Origin: an uncultured Eubacteriales bacterium
GTDB taxonomy: Bacteria; Bacillota; Sulfobacillia; UBA995; UBA9673
Length of the DNA stretch: 42,663 nt
Reading direction: 5' to 3'
Assembly (NCBI GenBank): GCA_913063835.1
Contig: CAJXZV010000008.1
Coordinates: 1 to 42,663 of the forward strand
In this document: in pieces, positions 24,901-33,300 of the stretch
How positions within the stretch are numbered: the first letter of the stretch is position 1
How the letters are laid out: each line of letters starts with the position of its first letter
Notes under the pieces: model-generated
Seen by the model: only the letters and a program-made list of their open reading frames with translations
Told to the model about the DNA's origin: nothing
Database searches by the model: none
Position numbers and translations under genes: made by a program

Positions 24901-26647
24901 CTCGGTGGTCGACGTCCAGGCCGTGGTCGAGGAGGCCGGGCGCCTTCCCGGCGTCGTCTGGGCCCAGGACTTCCTCTACACCTGTTCACAGGACAGCCTC
25001 GCTCACATCCGCCGGGTCATAGAGGAGGAGAAGCTGAACCGCGTGGTCGTCGCGGCCTGCACGACGCGCACCCACCAGCCGCTGTTCCGGGAGTGCCTCC
25101 GTGAGGCCGGTCTGAACGAGTTCCTCTTCCAGATGGCCAACATCAGGGAGCAGTGCTCATGGGTCCACAAGTCCGACGGGAAGCTGGCCACGGAGAAGGC
25201 CGCCGACCTCGTCCGGATGGCCGTGGCCAAGGCCCGCCTCCTGGAACCGCTCAAGACGTTCGAGGTGCCGGTCACCCCCAGGGCTCTGGTCATCGGCGGA
25301 GGTCCCGCCGGTCTCGCGGCCGCGCTGAGCCTGGCCGAGCAGGGGTTCTCGAGCTATGTCGTCGAGCGCGAGCCAGAGGTCGGCGGCAATCTCCGGCGGC
25401 TCCGGGCGACGGCCGAGTTCCCCGATGCAGGCCGGGTCCTTGACGAATTGGTCCGGCGCGTCGACGAGAACCCCCTGGTCAAGGTGTTCACCTCCGCCAC
25501 GGTGGAGAGCTTCTCCGGGCACGCCGGCCACTTCACCACCGTGGTCACCCGGGGAGGCCCGGGGAGCGGCGGCGAGCCCGAGAAGGTGACCCTCGAGCAC
25601 GGCGTCACGATCGTGGCCACCGGCACCGTCGAGGGGGACGTCGGTGCCCTGCGGCCGCCCGGCGACCCGCGCGTCCTCACCCGCCTGGAGTTCGAGGAGA
25701 AGCTCGGGGCCGGCGCGGAGGGCCTCAGGGCCCTCGTCGGCGAGGCCAGAGGCTTCAGCGGACGGGAGAAGGAGGGCCTGTCCGGGTCCGAACCGGTTCC
25801 CGGAGGCGGTCCGGCAGGTGAAGCCCAGCCGCGGGTGGCTTTCCTCCTCTGCGCGGGAGGACGGGGCTACGGGGAGGGCTCTGTCCCCTACTGCAGCCGG
25901 ACCTGCTGCACGCAGGCCGTGAGCTCGGCCCTCAGGGTCAAGCGGGCCCATCCCGCGGCCGAGGTCTGGGTCCTCTACCGGGACATGATGACCTACGGGT
26001 TCTTCGAGGACCTCTACCGCGAGGCCCGTGAGGAGGGGGTCGTCTTCCTCCGCTTCCCGGAGGACGACTACCCGGAGCTGGACACCGACGGCCGGGTCAG
26101 GCTGACGGGGACCGACGCCTCGACCGGGGCCCGGGTCGTCCTGGAGCCCGACCTCGTGGTCCTGGGTGCTCCGGCCGTCCCGGCGGAGGGCACGGCCGAG
26201 CTCGCCCGGACGCTGAAGGTCGCCCTGACGCCGGACGGGTTCTTCAGCGAGGTCCACGCCAAACTGGGACCTCTGGACCTCCCGGCCACGGGCATCTATG
26301 TCGCCGGCGGGGCGCACGGGCCAAAGCACCTCTCGGAGACCCTCCTCCAGGCCCGGGGGGCCGCGGCGCGCGCGGCGACCATCCTGGCCAAGGCCAGCCT
26401 CACCACCGGCGGCATCGTGGCCGAGGTCGACGGGGAAAAGTGCGCGGCCTGTCTCACCTGTGTCAGGGTGTGCCCCTACCAGGTGCCGTTCATCAACGAG
26501 GACGCCGTGGCCGAGATAGACCCCGTCCAGTGCCGGGGATGCGGGACCTGCGCCGGGGAGTGCCCGGCCCGGGCCATCCAGCTCCCCTACTACCGCCACG
26601 AACAGCTGGAGGCTCTCGTCAAGGAGCTCTTCCACGTCGCGACCTGA
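21944..26647 (+). CDS. HdrA-GltD-HdrA fusion: three-flavin iron-sulfur oxidoreductase
   Basis: At 1567 residues this is the largest protein in the window. Residues 20-165 are an HdrA-type FAD start (VVGGGIGGIQAALDCAEAG) with the Cys block NDCSMCLLGPKMSEC and a ferredoxin motif CTSCGSCAEVCPV (Cys 120-130). Residues ~170-590 are a GltD/NfnB-like insert: CRLGCPAG and Cys 209, 213, 217, 221, then FAD (FGSGPAGLTCAYHLA ~269) and NADP (VIGGGFTAVDCART ~401) folds. HdrA resumes with a six-Cys motif (CLDCGICAECMRCEEVC, 635-651), FIQCVGSRD and YCSGVCCMFA. A second HdrA module starts at ~972 (VFVCRCGINIASVVDVQAVV), has FAD at ~1117 (GGGPAGLAAA) and two terminal [4Fe-4S] motifs (Cys 1500-1510, 1530-1540). 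A role in NAD(P)H-linked electron bifurcation or transfer is inferred; no HdrB, HdrC or hydrogenase gene is adjacent. Confidence 0.92.
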   Translation: MASEERVAGAREGRRPTGAVMVVGGGIGGIQAALDCAEAGFLVHLVTDGPSIGGKMAQWDKTFPTNDCSMCLLGPKMSECANHPNIEIHSLSEIEKVSGREGAYEVVLRKRARYIDEVECTSCGSCAEVCPVDRPDDFNMGLTSRKAVYKPFPQAIPNAYLIEKRGVSPCRLGCPAGVHTHGYVTLVARGRYREAWSLIRRDNPFVSVCGTICHSPCEKVCQRGEFDQPVAIKALKAFLGHYILTKDREWALSQAVPVEPRREERVAVFGSGPAGLTCAYHLARLGFPVTVFEALPVAGGLMRTAIPEYRLPRDFVETEIELIRRMGVDIRTGVSMGEDFRIEDVFAQGYKAVFVSVGARQVEKATLPGQELPGVWHGVSFLRRVNLGGGEGVEVGGRVAVIGGGFTAVDCARTAVRLGARHVEVIFKGPESELYALPEEIAAARAEGVRFTLLTTPLRVKGQTAVEGLELLEWRVPGEGRRPVPKRGSEHVVPFDTVILATSEIPIETFFRHDRHLKWTEEGTIVVDPLTLATSVSGVFAGGEAVTGPGTVIEAIASGKAAAESIRRYLEGLDLAEGRRRWPKPEEVVRLDIGHLEVPHRRRVRPYLNPADAPEGVEVHGGYTEEMAREEASRCLDCGICAECMRCEEVCEKKAVHHDEEDRSVRLEVGSIILTPGFSTFDPGRLGEFGYGRYPNVITAPELERLLSSTGPTAGRLVRPGDGRPPRRVAFIQCVGSRDTRGKEGVSGRVSGPAGHEPSAYCSGVCCMFAVKEALLIRERDASAEVTIFNLDLRAYGKDFQRYADAARHRYGVRVVNCLVSAVREDPATGNLRVSYVPEAGRADAGPRPSSGPPGPPGPPAGGRAPMEEEFDMVVLSVGFQPPAAAEELAQKLGVRLDKTGFARTEPGRPTSTTRPGVFAAGGFLGPRDIPETITSASAAAAAAGGLLALARGELARTRSYPPERDVRDEEPRVGVFVCRCGINIASVVDVQAVVEEAGRLPGVVWAQDFLYTCSQDSLAHIRRVIEEEKLNRVVVAACTTRTHQPLFRECLREAGLNEFLFQMANIREQCSWVHKSDGKLATEKAADLVRMAVAKARLLEPLKTFEVPVTPRALVIGGGPAGLAAALSLAEQGFSSYVVEREPEVGGNLRRLRATAEFPDAGRVLDELVRRVDENPLVKVFTSATVESFSGHAGHFTTVVTRGGPGSGGEPEKVTLEHGVTIVATGTVEGDVGALRPPGDPRVLTRLEFEEKLGAGAEGLRALVGEARGFSGREKEGLSGSEPVPGGGPAGEAQPRVAFLLCAGGRGYGEGSVPYCSRTCCTQAVSSALRVKRAHPAAEVWVLYRDMMTYGFFEDLYREAREEGVVFLRFPEDDYPELDTDGRVRLTGTDASTGARVVLEPDLVVLGAPAVPAEGTAELARTLKVALTPDGFFSEVHAKLGPLDLPATGIYVAGGAHGPKHLSETLLQARGAAARAATILAKASLTTGGIVAEVDGEKCAACLTCVRVCPYQVPFINEDAVAEIDPVQCRGCGTCAGECPARAIQLPYYRHEQLEALVKELFHVAT

Positions 26648-26648
26648 G

Positions 26649-26667
26649 GAGGCCGGCCCGCGGCCTC
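26649..26667. terminator. Short hairpin between convergent genes
   Basis: GAGGCCG and CGGCCTC form a 7-bp stem with a 5-base loop, just past the HdrA-fusion stop and touching the end of the convergent gene. There is no T-run on either side, so any termination role is doubtful. Confidence 0.3.
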
Positions 26668-27586
26668 ACGGCCCGGACGGCTGCCGGAGGGCCTGCCTGT
26701 GCATGGCCGAGGCCAGGGCCCCAAGCGGGAAGACCGGGAGGGCGAGGAGGAGGCTGGTCTGGAGCCTCGCCGCCAGCGGGGGAGGGACGCCCAGCGGGTC
26801 CGACCAGGAGACCCAGAGCGAGCCGAGGACGAGCGCGTCGGCCAGGGCCCAGAGGGCCAGGGCCAGGGCGGCCTGGCGCGGGAGGAGCCGGCGGGCGCCC
26901 TGCGGAGACCGGCCGGCGAGCCGGGCCGTGACGGAGGGGCCGACGGCAGGCCACAGGACCCACAGGGCGAGAAGGCCGGCCGCACCTCTAGCCAGCGGGG
27001 GGAGGATGAAGGCCGCGAGCGTCAGCAGGGACGCACCGGCCACGGCGGCGACGGCGCCCGGGTCGGCGATGACGTTCACGGCGACCTTGAAGAGGGGGAC
27101 GACCCCCTTCTGGAGGGCCACCGCGCCGAGGAAGACAAGACCCCTCACCCTGAAGGCGCTCTCCGCGGGCGGCCGGTCGAAGGCCGCCGCGACCAGCCAG
27201 ACCGCGGCCGCCGCGAGGACCAGGCTCCCGAGGAGGTCGGCCGTCACCACCAGCGTGCCCGGCACACCGACAGCCCGAGCCAAAGGGTTCCCGTAGATGA
27301 CGGACGGGGCGAGGTCGGCCGCGGCGAAGAGGACGGCCGTCACCCCCAGGGTGCGGCGTGTCTCCCGGGCCTCCAGGCCCCTGGTCAGGGTGTAGCCGCC
27401 GGCGGCGAAGAGGCCCACGCCGGTGAGGGCCAGGAGCATGGAGAAGACCCGGCCCTGCCACGACGGGAAGTCTGTGACGTGAAGGAGATTGGTCAAGTAC
27501 TGGCCGGAGAGGAGGACGAGGTAGAGGCCGAACCAGAACTCGAGCGGCGTCTCCTCCATGGTTCGCGGGGTCCGTTCCTCGGGCAT
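26666..27586 (-). CDS. Multi-pass membrane protein of unknown function
   Basis: The ~306-residue product has about eight to nine hydrophobic helices spread along its whole length, with short Arg-rich loops. No motif or family was recognised. The amino end holds FWFGLYLVLLSGQYLTNLLH, and the ends are hydrophilic. The start is unsure: GTG 27598 is only one base from GAGAGG, so ATG 27586 is preferred. It lies 92 bp after the arsR-type gene on the same strand and might be read from the same transcript. It converges with the HdrA fusion. An integral-membrane sensor, transporter or quinone-linked role are all possible; none is supported. Confidence 0.7.
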   Translation of the reverse strand: MPEERTPRTMEETPLEFWFGLYLVLLSGQYLTNLLHVTDFPSWQGRVFSMLLALTGVGLFAAGGYTLTRGLEARETRRTLGVTAVLFAAADLAPSVIYGNPLARAVGVPGTLVVTADLLGSLVLAAAAVWLVAAAFDRPPAESAFRVRGLVFLGAVALQKGVVPLFKVAVNVIADPGAVAAVAGASLLTLAAFILPPLARGAAGLLALWVLWPAVGPSVTARLAGRSPQGARRLLPRQAALALALWALADALVLGSLWVSWSDPLGVPPPLAARLQTSLLLALPVFPLGALASAMHRQALRQPSGP

Positions 27587-27678
27587 CGATGAGGACACCT
27601 CTCACAGGGTCTTTCGGCGGCCGTCCGGGGGCCTCCGGGCCCGGGTTATCCTTCCCCGGAGGGCTGCCCGCTTCACAT

Positions 27679-28038
27679 TCACCGGTCCGACTCCGGTGTC
27701 CTTGATTCGGTTCTTGCCCGCTGGTCCCTGCGCCAGATGCTGGCTTCCGTCTGCCAGCGCTTCTCCAGGAACGCGTGCGCCGCATCGAGGAGCCGGGGAA
27801 CCGTGTCGTCCGTCAGCCTGTAGATGACACGCCGGCCCTCCTTGTGTCCGACGATGAGCCCCTCGCTCCTGAGCATGCTGAGGTGGTTTGACGCAGACGG
27901 CTGCTCGACATCCAGGAGCGGCACTAGTTCACACACGCACTTCGGCCCGCTCCGCAGGGCCTCCAGCAAGGCCACCCTCACCGGGTGGGCGAAAGCCTTG
28001 AAGAGCCGTGCGCTCATCACGTCGAGGTCGCTTGGCAT
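27679..28038 (-). CDS. ArsR/SmtB-family transcriptional repressor
   Basis: This 119-residue winged-helix regulator has the ArsR layout: FKAFAHPVRVALLEAL, then CVCELVPLLDVEQPSASNHL (recognition helix) and LIVGHKEGRRVIYRL (wing). Cys 34 and Cys 36 (KCVCEL) match the ELCVCDL thiol site through which As(III), Sb(III) or related thiophilic ions release ArsR from DNA. The carboxy tail is basic. It is the third gene of a minus-strand operon behind a permease and a thiol protein, so it probably represses that operon. GGGGGAGG precedes the ATG. Confidence 0.92.
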   Translation of the reverse strand: MPSDLDVMSARLFKAFAHPVRVALLEALRSGPKCVCELVPLLDVEQPSASNHLSMLRSEGLIVGHKEGRRVIYRLTDDTVPRLLDAAHAFLEKRWQTEASIWRRDQRARTESRTPESDR

Positions 28039-28130
28039 CGTCTGCTACCTCCCCCTCAGGTAGGGCCCGTCGACGTCGGGGCGGGGGCACAAAGCCCCGA
28101 GTCCGCCCCGCGTCTGCGGCTTGCGCCCTG

Positions 28131-28379
28131 CTAGGTGGAAGCTTCGGCCTTGATCCACTCGGCGATTTCAGTCTCGCTCGGCACGCGACCGCTGCACTTC
28201 AGTTTACCGTTGATGGCGAGGGCAGGCGTGGCCATGACCCCCATTTCGGCCATCCGGTCGAGGTCGGACACCTTCTCCACGTCGGCCGCCACGTCGAGTT
28301 CGGCGAGAACGTTGATTGCCTTCTGCATGAGCGCCTCGCACCTCGCACACCCCGGGCCGAAGACCTTGATTTCCAGCAA
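28131..28379 (-). CDS. Small thioredoxin-like redox protein
   Basis: This 82-residue thioredoxin_3-type protein opens LLEIKVFGPGCARCEALMQK, with the active pair Cys 11 and Cys 14 (CARC). It continues with GVMATPALAINGKLKCSGRV, the cis-Pro region of the fold. The start is taken as TTG 28379, which has AAGGAGG 8 bases upstream; an in-frame ATG at 28409 has none. Genes of this type commonly sit beside DUF318/ArsP-like permeases and ArsR regulators, as here. A role in reducing or handling the metalloid or thiol substrate is inferred. Confidence 0.88.
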   Translation of the reverse strand: MLEIKVFGPGCARCEALMQKAINVLAELDVAADVEKVSDLDRMAEMGVMATPALAINGKLKCSGRVPSETEIAEWIKAEAST

Positions 28380-28445
28380 GGCCGGTTCCTCCTTTCGTAT
28401 GCTAGTCATGGCCAGGGCCGGCGCTTGCCGCCCGGCCCGAATCCC

Positions 28446-29618
28446 TCACGCTGCGAGACTACCGTATAGCAGGCCGGCGGTGGCCGACATGACGATGACG
28501 AGAACGATGAAGACCAGAGTCTTCTTCGTTCCCAGGACGCTCCTTATGACGAGCATGTTCGGGAGGCTCAAGGCAGGGCCGGCCAGGAGGAGCGCCAGGG
28601 CCGGGCCCTGGCCCATCCCGGAGCCCAGGAGTCCCTGAAGGATGGGAATCTCGGTGAGGGTGGCGAAGTACATGAAGGCCCCGACGATTGCGGCAACGAG
28701 GTTTGCCGGCAGGGAGTTCCCACCGACCCAGTCCGCAACATAGGTGGAGGGAATCAGCCCCGCGTCCGTGCCCGGCCGGCCCATAAGAGCCCCTGCCGCC
28801 ATGACGCCGGCAAACAGGAGCGGCAGTATCTGCTTGGCGAACGTCCAAGTGGCCTCGAGCCATGTGACCCTCTCTTCAGGCCAGAACCATCTCTTCAGCA
28901 TGAAGACCAGAATCAGGAGAAGACCTGCCACCAGGTACCACTTGACCGCGAACACGGTGTTCCATAGGCTCACCGGCTCAGCGGACCGTCCCCACGCGGC
29001 GAACACGAGAATGCCTGTCAACACCAGCATGAAGAGACCGGTCTGCCCGGGAGTGCGCCGGGTGGCTGCGTCTATCTCTAGACCGACGGACCGCGCCGCT
29101 CGGTCCTCCTCTTCTCTGCGAAAGAACAGGGCCATCAAGAGACCGATGACGACCGCGAAGAGGACCGCCCCGACAGCCCGCGCGGCACCGAGCCGCCATC
29201 CCAGAACCCGTGCCGTGAGGATGATAGCCAGGATGTTGATGGCCGGGCCTGAGTAAAGGAAGGTGACGGCCGGGCCCAAGCCCGCTCCCCGCCGGTAGAT
29301 TCCCGAGAACAGAGGAAGGACCGTGCACGAGCAGACAGCCAGAACGGCGCCGGAGACTGAGGCCACCGAGTAGGCGGTCACCCGGCGGGCTCCCGGCCCG
29401 AGATACCTCATGACTGCTCCCTGAGATATGAAGTTGGCGATGGCTCCGGCGATGAAGAACGCGGGCACCAGGCAGAAGAGCACGTGCTCCCTCGCGTACT
29501 CCTGGAGCATGCGGAAGGCCTCGAGGATGGCCGTGTCCACTCTCGGAGAGCCGAAAGGTGTGAGATAGGCGGCCAGGAACACAAGGAGCATGAGGATGAA
29601 CTTCTGCCATTCCTTCAA
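28446..29618 (-). CDS. Permease of the UPF0718/ArsP (DUF318) family
   Basis: The 390-residue protein has about ten helices. The first half carries FFIAGAIANFISQGAVMRYLG and AVLAVCSCTVLPLFSGIYRR with Cys 96 and 98, and the second half has a matching VGGNSLPANLVAAIVG block. This Cys-Ser-Cys-Thr-x-x-Pro element is characteristic of the family. Some members (ArsP) export trivalent organoarsenicals; others have no known substrate. The start is TTG 29618 behind GGGAGGGG. It is the first gene of an operon with a thioredoxin-like protein and ArsR, and it has a near-consensus promoter. Metalloid or thiophilic-compound export is the likely role. Confidence 0.88.
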   Translation of the reverse strand: MKEWQKFILMLLVFLAAYLTPFGSPRVDTAILEAFRMLQEYAREHVLFCLVPAFFIAGAIANFISQGAVMRYLGPGARRVTAYSVASVSGAVLAVCSCTVLPLFSGIYRRGAGLGPAVTFLYSGPAINILAIILTARVLGWRLGAARAVGAVLFAVVIGLLMALFFRREEEDRAARSVGLEIDAATRRTPGQTGLFMLVLTGILVFAAWGRSAEPVSLWNTVFAVKWYLVAGLLLILVFMLKRWFWPEERVTWLEATWTFAKQILPLLFAGVMAAGALMGRPGTDAGLIPSTYVADWVGGNSLPANLVAAIVGAFMYFATLTEIPILQGLLGSGMGQGPALALLLAGPALSLPNMLVIRSVLGTKKTLVFIVLVIVMSATAGLLYGSLAA

Positions 29619-29690
29619 GAACGCTTCCCCTCCCTCTGCTTCGTCAGCGAGGGGCGTGGCCAGCAGGTCGGGTCAGTTTCTTCTTTAACC

Positions 29691-29713
29691 ATATTTCAAT
29701 ATGAATATATTCT
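29691..29713 (-). promoter_or_regulatory. Candidate ArsR operator overlapping the -10
   Basis: Two overlapping dyads, TTCA-ATA-TGAA (29695-29705) and GAATATATTC (29703-29712), lie on the -10 of the permease operon in an AT-rich patch. ArsR-type sites are AT-rich inverted repeats placed over promoters, so this is the natural binding site for the operon's own ArsR. Not proven. Confidence 0.45.
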
Positions 29714-29732
29714 TGGCCAGGTAAAACGTCAA
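29704..29732 (-). promoter_or_regulatory. Sigma-A type promoter of the permease/thioredoxin/arsR operon
   Basis: Read on the minus strand: TTGACG (29732-29727), a 17-base spacer, then TATATT (29709-29704). Both boxes are one or two bases from consensus and the spacing is ideal. The first gene starts ~80 bases on. Confidence 0.75.
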
Positions 29733-29885
29733 GGGCTTGCAGCTGGTGGAGGAGCACCTAGCGCTGACAGATACCCCAACTGAAGAGGTATCGGCCTGGT
29801 GTGTGCCGAACCGCTGGGCGAATTTGAGCGGCCCATCCAGCGGTTGTCTTCCCTCCTCGAGTCACTACGCTACAGGCCGAGCGAG

Positions 29886-29914
29886 TTGCCGGGGTTTCCC
29901 ACACGTGCTATAAT
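29886..29914 (+). promoter_or_regulatory. ileS: Sigma-A promoter of the ileS T-box transcript
   Basis: TTGCCG (29886-29891), 17 bases, then a perfect TATAAT (29909-29914). Transcription would start near 29921, giving a leader of about 445 bases ahead of ileS. Confidence 0.75.
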
Positions 29915-29994
29915 CCCTTCAAACTCCTGCCGGGAGGCACGCGGCGGCGCTGCATCTCCGGGACCAGGCCTCTGGCAGGTGTCATTGATTTAAA

Positions 29995-30333
29995 GGCGAG
30001 GAAGGGGACAGTAGGCGGCGGACACCGCCGGCCCGAGCGAGCCCTGTCGGTGTGAGGGGGCGCCGGCCCTGCCGCCGAAGATCACCCCGGAGCCGTGGCC
30101 CGAAAGGCGGACCGGCGCGGGACCCGGCCGGAAGGACGGCCGGGGCGGGCCGGGGGCCGATTAGGCGTCAACGTGAGCCCCGGCGTTAACGGGGCAGGCG
30201 TAGGATGCGCCGTGCCGGCGGCCCGTGGGCCCGCGCGCCCGTGTGCGTCCGCGCCCTTGAGTGGGCCCGCTGCATCCGGGCCAAGCAAGGTGGTACCGCG
30301 AGAGACCCTCGTCCTTGGACGAGGGTCCTTTTC
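29995..30333 (+). promoter_or_regulatory. T-box riboswitch leader (tRNA-Ile responsive)
   Basis: The leader shows T-box landmarks. Near the start, GGGGACAGTAGG (30004-30015) is the Stem I base. GAGCGAGCCC (30034-30043) matches the apical part, and the specifier context GAAGATCACCCCGGAGC places ATC (30081-30083), an Ile codon, in the loop. The T-box sequence AAGGTGGTACCGCG is at 30287-30300, directly before a terminator hairpin. Uncharged tRNA-Ile should pair with both regions and favour the antiterminator, allowing ileS transcription. The specifier and the downstream IleRS agree. The middle part (30100-30280) is very GC-rich and its fold was not resolved by eye. Confidence 0.92.
30304..30332 (+). 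terminator. T-box leader terminator
   Basis: GACCCTCGTCC and GGACGAGGGTC form an 11-base-arm hairpin with a tiny loop (inner pairs likely open), followed by CTTTT. It lies immediately after the T-box sequence and is the alternative to the antiterminator. Confidence 0.88.
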
Positions 30334-30366
30334 GTATCCATGCTCCGTGTCGAGGGAGGAAGACTC

Positions 30367-33300
30367 ATGTTCCGCGAGGTCAGCGCCAAGGTCGACTATC
30401 CTGAGCTCGAGGAGCGCGTCATCGATTTCTGGCGGCGGACGGACGCCTTCCGGAAGGTGCAGGAGATGCGTCGCGGACGCCCCGTCTACACGTTCTTCGA
30501 GGGCCCTCCGACGGCCAACGGCCGGCCGCACATCGGTCACGTCCTTCCGCGCAGTCTGAAGGACCTCTTCCCACGGTACAAGACCATGCTCGGCTACTAC
30601 GTCCCGCGCAAGGCGGGCTGGGACACCCACGGCCTCCCCGTGGAGCTCGAGGTCGAGAAGGCCCTCGGCCTCAGCTCCAAGCCCGAGATAGAGGAGTACG
30701 GGGTGGAGGAGTTCATCAAGAAGTGCAAGGAGTCGGTCTGGGCGTACAAGGAGGAGTGGGAGCGCCTGACCGAGCGCATCGGCTTCTGGCTCGACATGGA
30801 GAACGCCTACGTGACCTACCACACGAGCTACATCGAGTCGGTCTGGTGGGCCCTCAAGAAGATATGGGACAAGGGGTGGCTCTACCAGGGCTACCGGGTC
30901 GTCCCCTACTGTGCCCGGTGCGGGACCTCGCTCTCGAGCCACGAGGTCGCCCAGGGCTACGAGGAGGTCGAGGACCCGTCGGTCTTCGTCCGTTTCCCCC
31001 TCGTGGCCGCGCCGGGGGAGCCGGGGACCGGAGCCGGGGGTAGCGGCGCGGCGGCCAGGCTGTCCGGCCTTGACGAGCGGGCCCTCGGAGAAGACGTCCC
31101 GGTCTCGCTCCTCGTCTGGACCACGACTCCATGGACCCTGCCGTCGAACACCGCCGTCGCCGTCCACCCCGACGTCGACTACGTGGCCGTCGTCCCCGAG
31201 GGGGAGGGAGACGAGGAGGTCCTGGTGGTGGCCGCGGCCCTGGCGCCGACCGTCTTCCCGCAGGGCTACCGTGCGGTGCACACCATCAAGGGCCGTGACC
31301 TCGTCGGCCACCGGTACCGGCCGCCGTTCCCGTTCCTGGAGGAGGCCATGAGGCGCGGCGAGGTTGAGGGAGAGGGCGCCGGCCTCGACAAGGTCTTCAC
31401 CGTCATCCCGCAGGACTACGTGACCCTTGAGGAGGGCACGGGGCTCGTCCACACGGCCCCGGCCTTCGGCGAGGACGATATGGAGGCGGCCCGTGAGCAC
31501 GGGCTCCCCGTCTTCAGGCCTGTCGACGCCTCGGGCCGCTTCACCGGGGCGGTCCCGCCGTGGCAGGGCCGGTTCGTCAAGGACGCCGACCCTGACATCA
31601 CCGAGGCCCTGAAGGGCGAGGGTCTTCTCTACCGGTCGGGAGTCTACCGTCACTCGTACCCGTTCTGCTACCGCTGTCACGCGCCTCTCGTCTACTACGC
31701 CGACACGGCCTGGTTCATCAAGATGACCGCGGTGAAGGACGAGCTCATCCGTATCAACCGCGAAGAGGTCAACTGGTACCCGGACCACCTCAAGGAAGGC
31801 CGTTTCGGTGACTGGCTCGAGAACCTCGTGGACTGGAACCTCAGCCGCAACCGCTACTGGGGCACCCCGCTGCCGATCTGGGAGTGTGTCGGGGACGTCG
31901 GGAGCGGAGACGGTGAGGGGGCCCCGGCCGCGGACGACGGGTGTAGCCGCGGTGGTGGGGACGGCGCCGCGGGGTGCGGTCACCGGCTCTGCGTCGGGTC
32001 GGTCGCCGAACTCGAGGAGCTGGCCAGACCGGAGACGCTCCCCGACCCCCTGGACCTCCACAAGCCCTACATAGACCGGGTCGTCATCACCTGCCCTGAG
32101 TGCGGCGGGGAGATGCGCCGGGTCCCCGAGGTCATCGACTGCTGGTTCGACTCGGGGGCGATGCCCTTCGCCCAGTGGCACTACCCCTTCGAGAACCGGG
32201 AGGAGTTCGAGGACCATTTCCCGGGCGACTTCATCTGCGAGGCCATCGACCAGACGCGGGGCTGGTTCTACAGCCTCCTCGCCATCGCCGTGGCCGTCTT
32301 CGGCCGTCCGGCCTACCGCAACGTCCTCGTCACCGAGTTCGGTGTCGACGAGGAAGGGCGCAAGATGTCCAAGCACATCGGGAACGTCGTCGACCCCTGG
32401 GACATCCTCAACGTCCAGGGCGCCGACGCTCTCCGCTGGTTCCTCTACGCCGTCAGCCATCCGTGGTACCAGAAGCGGTTCTCGTCTCGGGTCATCAGCG
32501 AGTTCCAGGGACGCATGCAGGACACTCTCTGGAACGTCTACGCCTTCTTCGTCCTCTACGCGAACCTCGACAGCTTCGAGCCGGACCCGGCCGCGGTCCT
32601 CGCCCCGCCCGCGTCGGGAGGCGGCGAGGGCGTGCGTGTCGTCAGGCTCGGCGGGCGGGAGGTTCCCTGCCCGCCGCCGGCCGGGCGTAGCGTGCTCGAC
32701 CGCTGGATCCTGTCGAGGCTCCATCGGACCGTCGGCGAGGTCAGGCAAAACCTCGACAGCTACCAGGTCCTGCCGGCCACGCGCGCCATCGAGGCCTTCG
32801 TCGACGACCTCTCCAACTGGTACGTGCGTCGGGGGCGGCGCCGCTACTGGCGGGCGGGCTCGGACGAGGACAAGGCGGCCGCCTACCAGACCCTCTACGA
32901 GGTCCTGGTCACGCTCTGCCGCCTCCTCGCACCCTTCACACCGTTCATGACGGAGGAGATGTACCAGAACCTGGTGCGCTTCGAGGCCGGGGAGGAGCGC
33001 GACGGGCGGCGGCCGCATGAGGCCGGGGCGTCCGGTTCGCCGCCGGAGAGCGTCCACCACTGCCTCTACCCGGAACCGGACCAGTCCCTGGTGGACGAGG
33101 ACCTGGAGCGCCGCATGGCGGCCGTCCGCGACTACGTCGCCTTCGGTCGGGCGGGCCGCAACAGGGCCCACATCCGGACGAGACAGCCCCTCCGCCGGGC
33201 GGTCCTCGTCGGGCCGGAGGGGGAGACCCGCGGGCTGACCGAGCTTCTCGACCTCCTCAAGGACGAGCTCAACGTGAAGGAGGTCGCCGCCGCCGCGGAC

